From the NCBI GenBank assembly GCA_959600835.1, contig CAUGNQ010000031.1:1-22372 (forward strand): a DNA stretch of 22,372 bases, written 5' to 3'. Positions within the stretch are counted from its first letter, which is position 1, and every line of letters begins with the position of its first letter. The position numbers and the translations under genes are program-made. This DNA comes from an uncultured Collinsella sp. (lineage in GTDB: Bacteria; Actinomycetota; Coriobacteriia; Coriobacteriales; Coriobacteriaceae). This document shows positions 14,244-20,287 of this stretch, in pieces. The notes below the pieces were generated by a model. That model had not been told where the DNA came from. It ran no database searches and saw nothing but the letters and a program-made list of their open reading frames with translations.

Positions 14244-16056
14244 GGCGCTCACCCCCTTCCGTGGCTTGAGGTGATCCACTGGGGCCAGAGGAAGACAGGG
14301 CATTTGCGCCGTCCGCGACGCCCGCATCCCCCGCAAACTCCATCTGCGAGGCATAGATCTCCTGATAAATGGCGTCGCCCGCCAGCAGCTCCTCGTGCGT
14401 GCCCACACCGTGGACACGGCCGTCGTCCAGCACAATAATGCGGTCGGCATCCATGACGCTCGCAATGCGCTGTGCAATGACAATCACCGTCGTGTTGGGA
14501 ATCTGAGCGATATGCTCGCGGATCTTGGCGTCGGTCGCCATATCGACCGCGCTGGTCGAATCGTCAAAGATGAGCACACGCGGATGCTTGAGCAACGTAC
14601 GCGCGATGCACAGGCGCTGCTTCTGCCCGCCCGAGACACCGGCACCGCCCTGGCCCAGATAGCCGTCAAGACCGCCGATGCGATCCAGGAACTCGTCCAC
14701 GCATGCCGCCCGGCAGGCCGCGAGGAGCTCATCGTCCGACGCCTGCGGATTGCCCCACTGCAGGTTCTCGCGCACGGTACCCGTAAACAGCACGTTCTTT
14801 TGCAGCACGATACCCACGGCGTCGCGCAGGGCAACCAGGTCGTAATCGCGCACATCGCGCCCGCCCACGAGTACGGCGCCTTCGGTGGCGTCGTACAGGC
14901 GCGCGATCAGCTGCACAAGCGAACTCTTGCCCGAGCCCGTACCGCCGAGCACGCCCACCGTGGAGCCCGCCTCAATGCAAAGGTCGATTTGCTCGAGCAC
15001 GTCCTCGGCAGCATCCGCGCGGTATTTAAAGGAAACGTCGCGAAACTCGATACTGCCGTCGGCCACTTCGCGCACGGCAGCGGCAGCGTCGGGCGCTTGG
15101 ATAAGCGAACGCTCGTCGAGCACCCGCGAGATGCGCTCCACGCTGGCAAGTGCGCGGGTGAGCAGCAAAAACACGTTGGAGATCATCATGAGCGAGTTCA
15201 TGATCAGCAGCACGTAGCTCATAAAGCCCGTGAGCGAGCCCACGCCGAGCTCGCCGGCAAGAATCATGCGACCGCCGATCCACAGAATGGAAAGCGCCGC
15301 CACGTACATCGACAGCTGAAACACCGGCAAGTTGAGCACAGCGTTGCCAAAGGTCTTCGTCGCCGTATGCGCAAGCTCGGTATTGACGGCGTCGAACTTG
15401 GCCTCCTCGTGCTCGGCACGCACGTACGCCTTGACGGCGCGCACGGCGGTGAGGTCCTCCTGCACCACACCGTTGAGATGGTCCATCGAGGTCTGTAGCT
15501 GGCGGTAGAGCGGACTGACGCGATAGGTGATAACGCCCAGTACGATCGCCAGCACCGGCAGGATGATCGCGAATACCGTAGCGAGCGGACGCGACAGCAC
15601 CAGCGCATAGACCAAGCCGACGATGAGCGTCACGGGGCCGCGCACCATGGGGCGAAAGCCGTTGCCGATAGCGTTCTGAATAACAGTGATGTCGGTGGTC
15701 ATGCGAGTGACCAGCGAGCTGGCGTCGTAGTTGTCCAGATTGCCAAAAGCGAGCGTCTGAATCTTGCGATACTCGGCCTCGCGCAGGTTAGCGCCCAGCC
15801 CCGAGGCGACGCGAGCAGATGTGCGCGCATAGCCCAAGCCAAGTACCAGCGAAAATGCGGCACATACCAACATATACGTGCCCTGCAACAGCATGTAGTC
15901 GATGTCGCCCGCGGGCACGCCTACATCGATGATATTTGCCATGATGACCGGGATAAACAGCTCGAGCGCCGTCTCGGCCGTCACAAAGAGCACGCCGAGC
16001 ATGGCATCGCGGCGGTATGCCCCCAGATAGGAAAACAGAATCTTGAGATTGCGCAC
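14236..16056 (-). CDS. ABC exporter half-transporter, degenerate-site subunit (BmrC/LmrC/TM287-like)
   Basis: The 606-residue protein has six transmembrane helices (about 15-300) and an ATPase domain (about 335-575). Walker A GGTGSGKS (371-378) and signature VSGGQ (474-478) are intact. The residue after the Walker B aspartate is Asp499 (LIFDDSTS) instead of the catalytic glutamate, and the switch position is Gln529 (IAQRIAS) instead of histidine. These two changes together are the hallmark of the non-hydrolysing site of heterodimeric exporters, and the next gene supplies the competent partner. The start is GTG 16056-16054, with GGGGGATGA about 8 nt upstream; the N-terminus then matches the usual short cytoplasmic lead into helix 1. 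The C-terminus ends in a hydrophilic Gly/Ser-rich tail of about 30 residues. A strong promoter lies 40-70 nt upstream. It is divergent from the MATE gene. Confidence 0.93.
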   Translation of the reverse strand: MRNLKILFSYLGAYRRDAMLGVLFVTAETALELFIPVIMANIIDVGVPAGDIDYMLLQGTYMLVCAAFSLVLGLGYARTSARVASGLGANLREAEYRKIQTLAFGNLDNYDASSLVTRMTTDITVIQNAIGNGFRPMVRGPVTLIVGLVYALVLSRPLATVFAIILPVLAIVLGVITYRVSPLYRQLQTSMDHLNGVVQEDLTAVRAVKAYVRAEHEEAKFDAVNTELAHTATKTFGNAVLNLPVFQLSMYVAALSILWIGGRMILAGELGVGSLTGFMSYVLLIMNSLMMISNVFLLLTRALASVERISRVLDERSLIQAPDAAAAVREVADGSIEFRDVSFKYRADAAEDVLEQIDLCIEAGSTVGVLGGTGSGKSSLVQLIARLYDATEGAVLVGGRDVRDYDLVALRDAVGIVLQKNVLFTGTVRENLQWGNPQASDDELLAACRAACVDEFLDRIGGLDGYLGQGGAGVSGGQKQRLCIARTLLKHPRVLIFDDSTSAVDMATDAKIREHIAQIPNTTVIVIAQRIASVMDADRIIVLDDGRVHGVGTHEELLAGDAIYQEIYASQMEFAGDAGVADGANALSSSGPSGSPQATEGGERHA

Positions 16057-16097
16057 GCAGGTTCATCCCCCATCAAACGTTGTTCGCAAACCCACGT

Positions 16098-16125
16098 ATT
16101 ATGGCGCGCCGTGCGGCGGTGTCAA
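16098..16125 (-). promoter_or_regulatory. Promoter of the heterodimeric ABC exporter operon
   Basis: On the minus strand a perfect -35 box TTGACA (16125-16120) and a -10 box CATAAT (16103-16098) are separated by 16 nt. The GTG start lies about 40 nt downstream. It is one of the best sigma-70-type promoters in the window. Confidence 0.7.
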
Positions 16126-16244
16126 GTGCTCCGAAATCGATTTCTGCAAGGCTAGTGCAGGCGCCATGCTCGCAGGGCGCACGCCCGTATTCAATTGGAA
16201 ATGAACGCGAGCGTGACTTTTTCGCCCTGCCGCCAACATGAACC

Positions 16245-16275
16245 TTGACTCTACAATCGTTGTAGGGTTTTCACT
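16245..16275 (+). promoter_or_regulatory. MerR-type promoter and operator for the MATE/MerR operon
   Basis: TTGACT (16245-16250) serves as the -35 box. A 19-nt spacer follows, longer than the usual 17, then a weak -10 box TTCACT (16270-16275). A near-perfect dyad fills the spacer: ACTCTACAA (16248-16256), a TCG centre, and TTGTAGGGT (16260-16268), 8 of 9 matching. An elongated spacer with a centred dyad is how MerR-family activators work: they untwist the DNA to realign the two boxes. The MerR gene is the second gene of this operon. Confidence 0.7.
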
Positions 16276-16317
16276 ACACTGGTACGTAAACGACCCAAGC
16301 CAGAAAGCGCCCCGCCC

Positions 16318-17664
16318 ATGGAACACGACCTCACACGCGGCAATGTCCCCAAGACCATCGCGGTCTTTGCCCTGCCTTATATGCTCTCGTACTTTTTGCA
16401 GATGCTCTACGGCATGGCCGACCTGTACATGATGGGGCAGTTCAGCGGCGCCGCCGGCATCACCGCCGTAGGCAATGGCGCGCAGACGCTCTATATCATT
16501 ACCGTGACGCTCGTGGGCCTGGCCATGGGAACGACGGTTATCGTCGGCCACGCCGTGGGCTCGCGCCGGTTTGACCGCGCCGAGACCGCCATCGGCAATA
16601 CCATCACGCTGTTTATGGGTGTCTCGGTGGTACTGGCAGGCATCTTGCTCGCGCTGTGCCCGCAGATCGTGGCACTCATTGGCACTCCCGCCGAAGCCGT
16701 CGAAGGCACTGCCGCCTACCTGCGCATCTGCTTTGTCGGCATTCCCTTTATCGCCGCGTACAACATCCTCTCGGCCATCTTTCGCGGGCTAGGCGATTCG
16801 CGCTCGCCCATGTACGTGATTGGCGTGGCATGCATCATCAACATCGCGCTCGATTTTCTGTTTATCGGCCACATGGGGCTCGGCCCCGTGGGCGCGGCGC
16901 TCGGCACGGTGACCGCGCAGACAGCCAGCGTTGCCCTCGCGCTCGTGTGGCTCAAGAGCCGTCGCACAAACATCCACGTTAAGCGCAGCGACCTGCGCCC
17001 CCAGCCCGAGGTGCTCGGCAGCATTCTTAAGATCGGCGTGCCCGTGGCTGTGCAGGACGGCTGCATCCAGGTGGCGTTTATGTTTATCACCGTCATCGCC
17101 AACCACCGCGGTCTGGTCGACGCCGCCGCCGTGGGCCTGGTCGAGAAGATGATCAGCTTTTTGTTCATTGTGCCGAGTTCCATGGGTGCCACCGTCAGCG
17201 CACTCACGGCGCAAAACGCCGGCGCGGGCAAGGGCGACCGCGCGCGTCAGGTACTCAAGGACGCCATGACGATCTCGGTGGTGTACGGCTGCCTGATCAC
17301 GGTGCTGATGTGGCTGGTGGCGCCGGCGTTTATTGGCTTTTTTGCCAAGGACCCCGCGGTGGTCGCGGCCGGTACCGGCTATATGCACAGTTATATTTTC
17401 GATGCAATCTTTGCCGGCATCCACATTTGCTTTAGCGGCTTTTTCGCTGCATACGGCAAGAGCTACATCGGCTTTGCGCACAACGTGCTGGCTGTGGCAC
17501 TCATTCGCGTGCCAGGCGCGTGGCTGCTGTCGAACGCCTATTCCGACACGCTGTTCCCCATGGGTATCGCCTCGCCGTGCGGATCGATTCTGTCGGCGGT
17601 CATCTGCGTGATTGCATTTACCGTGCTCAACCGGCGCGGGGCTTTTGACAAGCTGATGGCATAG
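16318..17664 (+). CDS. MATE-family multidrug/cation antiporter
   Basis: The 448-residue inner-membrane protein has twelve hydrophobic segments in two homologous halves and belongs to the MATE efflux family, which exports organic cations using sodium or proton gradients. Typical features are the N-terminal GNVPKTIAVFALPYMLSYF helix, QMLYGMADLYMMGQFSG, AIFRGLGDSRSPMY near the middle of the first half, and GLVEKMISFLFIVPSSMG opening the second half. Length is normal. The ATG start has only a weak AGAAAG site at 10-15 nt, so translation may be modest. A MerR-type regulator follows 74 nt downstream on the same strand, and a MerR-type promoter precedes the gene, so the pump is probably induced by a ligand the regulator senses. 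The substrate cannot be told from sequence. Confidence 0.93.
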   Translation: MEHDLTRGNVPKTIAVFALPYMLSYFLQMLYGMADLYMMGQFSGAAGITAVGNGAQTLYIITVTLVGLAMGTTVIVGHAVGSRRFDRAETAIGNTITLFMGVSVVLAGILLALCPQIVALIGTPAEAVEGTAAYLRICFVGIPFIAAYNILSAIFRGLGDSRSPMYVIGVACIINIALDFLFIGHMGLGPVGAALGTVTAQTASVALALVWLKSRRTNIHVKRSDLRPQPEVLGSILKIGVPVAVQDGCIQVAFMFITVIANHRGLVDAAAVGLVEKMISFLFIVPSSMGATVSALTAQNAGAGKGDRARQVLKDAMTISVVYGCLITVLMWLVAPAFIGFFAKDPAVVAAGTGYMHSYIFDAIFAGIHICFSGFFAAYGKSYIGFAHNVLAVALIRVPGAWLLSNAYSDTLFPMGIASPCGSILSAVICVIAFTVLNRRGAFDKLMA

Positions 17665-17694
17665 TGGCTCGTTCGCGTCATACGACGACCGCGT

Positions 17695-17721
17695 TGCGCG
17701 GCCTCGGCGGCACCCCGCGCA
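17695..17721 (+). other. Small hairpin between MATE and MerR genes
   Basis: TGCGCGG (17695-17701) and CCGCGCA (17715-17721) form a perfect 7-bp GC stem just before the MerR ribosome binding site. There is no T-run, so it is not a classical terminator. It might protect the upstream message end or limit read-through, but may be chance in GC-rich DNA. Confidence 0.3.
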
Positions 17722-17738
17722 TTGAAAGGAGCGGTCCC

Positions 17739-18578
17739 ATGACCGACACGCCTACTGAACATACCGAGGGCCTGCTCCGCATTGGCGAAGTGGCGCGCCT
17801 GTTTAACCTGAGCGTGGGCACGCTGCGCCATTACGAGCAGATGGGCTTGCTGGACCCGGCGCGCATCGATCCGGCGAGCGGGTACCGCTACAACGGATCG
17901 CGGCAGCTCTCCACCCTCAACACCATCAGCCACCTGCGCGTTCTCGACTTGCCGCTCGCACAAATCCGTGAGTTTGTGACCACGCGCGATGTGACCCTTA
18001 TGCAGCGGCAGCTGGCTCAGCAGCAGGAGCTCATCGAACGCAAGCGCCGCGAGCTGGAGCGCGTTTCACGCAAGATTGACAACCGGCTTGCCCTGCTTCA
18101 CGACGCCTTGAACACCGAGCTCGATACCATTTGCGCAATCGATGCGCCCGAGCTTCGCTGCGCCGTGCTGCGCGAACGCGTCAACCCTACCGACGCCTAT
18201 GCGCTGGAGTGGCAGATTCGCCAACTGCAGAGGGGTCAGCACGAAACCTTTGTCTTTCTGGGCAACTTAGGCGTCGGGATCGGCGCTGAGCGCCTCGCCG
18301 CCGGCGACTTTGATGGCTACGATGAGGTCTTTCTGCTGCTCGATGACACTGATGATTACTTGGGCGACGTCGAGACACGACCTGCCGCGCGCTGCCTGAC
18401 CATTAGCTTCCGCGGCACGCACGGACAGGCAGCCCCACGCTACGAGCGGCTGCTCGGCTATATGCACGAGCACGGCCTAGCGCCCGCCGGCCCCTCGCGT
18501 GAGATTGCCCTGATCGACGACATCATCAGCGACGATCCGGGAGCGTATGTGACGAGGATCGCGATACCGGTCCGCTAA
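17739..18578 (+). CDS. MerR-family transcriptional regulator with effector-binding-type C-terminus (BmrR/TipA-like)
   Basis: The 279-residue regulator has an N-terminal winged helix-turn-helix of the MerR type (about 14-82: LLRIGEVARLFNLSVGTLRHYEQMGLL, then SGYRYNGSRQLSTL). A long dimerisation coiled coil rich in Gln, Arg, Lys and Glu follows (about 85-125). The C-terminal domain of about 150 residues resembles the GyrI-like effector-binding domains of multidrug sensors (strands around FVFLGNLGVG, CLTISFRGTH and REIALIDD). No metal-binding cysteine cluster is seen, so a small organic effector is more likely than a metal. ATG 17739-17741 has AAAGGAG about 8 nt upstream and starts near the HTH; an upstream in-frame start at the MATE stop lacks this. 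It is the second gene after the MATE pump and probably activates the operon promoter at 16245-16275. Confidence 0.9.
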   Translation: MTDTPTEHTEGLLRIGEVARLFNLSVGTLRHYEQMGLLDPARIDPASGYRYNGSRQLSTLNTISHLRVLDLPLAQIREFVTTRDVTLMQRQLAQQQELIERKRRELERVSRKIDNRLALLHDALNTELDTICAIDAPELRCAVLRERVNPTDAYALEWQIRQLQRGQHETFVFLGNLGVGIGAERLAAGDFDGYDEVFLLLDDTDDYLGDVETRPAARCLTISFRGTHGQAAPRYERLLGYMHEHGLAPAGPSREIALIDDIISDDPGAYVTRIAIPVR

Positions 18579-18687
18579 TCACTACCATTTATCGAGCAAT
18601 TCCATCCATTTACCTTGATCCGAATTAGATTGTATTTTGTAGCAAATAAAATGACAGCATATTGCCCCCCCATAGGCAGGAGACATT

Positions 18688-19860
18688 ATGCCCAGAGTTC
18701 AATCACGTCGCTCGTTTCTTCTCGGCCTAGCCTCGATCATCGGCTTATCCGCGTCACGCCCAACAAGAGTATTCGCTGCCGACTCAAACTCATCCGTCGC
18801 TTTTACATCAGACCTAGCACAAGACTACGCGCTTTCCCTGTTGCCCATCGTCGACGGATCCGCGAACTTAGAGATCGAGCAAATCGTTCCCGTATGCCAA
18901 CAAATCGGCCTTATCTGTGGCTATGAAATCAGTGTCACAAGGGAAGGAAGCCCTTACGGTTATTTAATACTTGACGCATCATATCCTGGGCTTCTGAAGG
19001 AGATAACCCTCGGCGATACCATTCTTCCGATTTCAGCTTCTCTATCAAACGCCATTTCAACTTATTCCGGCCAACAGGCCACAAACCCAACCGTACTAAT
19101 TTCGTACAACGATATTGAATATGGAACTTTGGTGCCAGGAACTAGAGACTGTGTAACCAACTATAACAATATACGGTCTGTCCCGGTTGTCACCGAAAAG
19201 GGTATAGCACCTCAAAGCAATAACCCAACTTCATGGGATGCAGTCATTATCAATGAAGATGACTTGATGTTGCATTTCCAAATAGACGATTTAAACGGAA
19301 TACCGTTCCGAGGAGTCTCGGAATCATTAGTTGAAGCCCGCACTAATAAGTATGCATGCGTCGTTTCTGCCTTGTACGCTGTATCAATGCATTACGGTCT
19401 CACCAGTTCAAACGCTAATCAATTTAATCCCGATTATTATAAAGAAATATGGAACGTCACTGGCACAACAACGTATAAGACCAATGATCAGGGCGTCGAG
19501 TACGGAAGAACGATCATCCCAGATGGAATTGTTCCGTTTAAAAGTCTTGCCGCTCAAAAGGGTAGAGCACTTAATACTCAATTTTTCGGTTATCAGCCTC
19601 AATTCGCTCAGTACAGAGCAACTATCGATCAAGGGAATATCGGCTTGTATCATATGTGGATCAACAGCCGAAACAGTAAAGGATCCGTCGAGCTATCAGG
19701 TCATACAGTCACGGTAACTGGCTATTTTACTGGGCATAATGGCAGCTCTGGCATCGAACTGCAGTGGCTCGAAGTATTCGACGGATGGAACACTTATCCC
19801 CGAGCGATTAACTATGCAACGCCCAATATGGTCAAATTGAACGGAACAGTCTTTTGGTAG
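18688..19860 (+). CDS. Probable Tat-exported papain-like cysteine protease
   Basis: The 390-residue secreted protein starts with a twin-arginine signal (SRRSFLLGL at residues 6-14, hydrophobic run to about 21, likely cleavage after VFA at about 30). Residues about 40-200 contain GYEISVTREGSPYGYLILDA, reminiscent of the propeptides of streptopain-type (C10) proteases. The second half has a papain-like arrangement: Cys224 in YACVVSALYAVSMHYG, His339 in GHTVTVTGYF, and Asp365/Asn368 in VFDGWNTY, in the right order and spacing for a Cys-His-Asn/Asp triad (C10, C39 or C47-like). I do not recognise a named family, so protease activity is inferred. AGGAG lies 7 nt before the ATG, and a run of seven C (18665-18671) is in the leader. 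Base composition is clearly more AT-rich than the surrounding genes, suggesting acquisition by transfer. A small lipoprotein gene follows after 5 nt. Confidence 0.65.
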   Translation: MPRVQSRRSFLLGLASIIGLSASRPTRVFAADSNSSVAFTSDLAQDYALSLLPIVDGSANLEIEQIVPVCQQIGLICGYEISVTREGSPYGYLILDASYPGLLKEITLGDTILPISASLSNAISTYSGQQATNPTVLISYNDIEYGTLVPGTRDCVTNYNNIRSVPVVTEKGIAPQSNNPTSWDAVIINEDDLMLHFQIDDLNGIPFRGVSESLVEARTNKYACVVSALYAVSMHYGLTSSNANQFNPDYYKEIWNVTGTTTYKTNDQGVEYGRTIIPDGIVPFKSLAAQKGRALNTQFFGYQPQFAQYRATIDQGNIGLYHMWINSRNSKGSVELSGHTVTVTGYFTGHNGSSGIELQWLEVFDGWNTYPRAINYATPNMVKLNGTVFW

Positions 19861-19865
19861 ACCGG

Positions 19866-20252
19866 ATGGCACCATCAAAATGCTATGGCACCACGGCCTT
19901 TGCCCTGGTTACGATATTGGTGATTTTCGCTATGTTTGCATCCGTTTCTTCATGCACAGATAGAGCCCGCTATAGCGGAGGAGATGATTACCTTGTCTTT
20001 GGAGCCGGCAGCGTTCATTCTATTGAGGGAACGGAACTCGTAATCCAAACAGACAACAGTCCCCGCTACACCGACGCTGGAAAGCAAACCCGGATCACAT
20101 TCCCCTCATCTGGCCGAATCAAAGACAAGCTTTCCCAAATCAAAGTTGGGACAAGAGTTTCCTACTCACGCTTTGACTCGGTAGACACATCTGGATCATA
20201 CGAGGGAAACGATATCGAAATTGAACAGGCAAACACTATAAGGAGATGTTGA
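19866..20252 (+). CDS. Small putative lipoprotein, function unknown
   Basis: The 128-residue protein begins with a signal peptide (hydrophobic core FALVTILVIFAMFASV) ending in the lipobox-like VSSC, with Cys near residue 29, so membrane anchoring by lipidation is likely. The mature part of about 100 residues looks mostly beta-strand, alternating polar and hydrophobic residues (TELVIQTDN, TRITFPSSG, GTRVSYSRF), suggesting a small barrel. No family is recognised. ATG 19866-19868 lies 5 nt after the stop of the protease gene and lacks a good ribosome binding site, so translation probably depends on coupling; an upstream TTG at 19854 is possible but less likely. Composition is AT-rich like its neighbour. 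The arrangement suggests a partner of the protease, for example an inhibitor or anchor, which is inference. Confidence 0.65.
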   Translation: MAPSKCYGTTAFALVTILVIFAMFASVSSCTDRARYSGGDDYLVFGAGSVHSIEGTELVIQTDNSPRYTDAGKQTRITFPSSGRIKDKLSQIKVGTRVSYSRFDSVDTSGSYEGNDIEIEQANTIRRC

Positions 20253-20282
20253 GGAACTGAGCCTCTGCGCAGTTCCTCAACA
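20247..20282. terminator. Bidirectional hairpin between convergent lipoprotein and ligA genes
   Basis: A perfect 13-bp stem (20247-20259 with 20270-20282; arm TGTTGAGGAACTG) encloses a 10-nt loop. It overlaps the lipoprotein TGA stop and ends 5 nt before the ligA stop. Neither strand has a T-run, so termination may need help, but the position between convergent genes fits a shared terminator. Confidence 0.6.
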
Positions 20283-20287
20283 AATCA

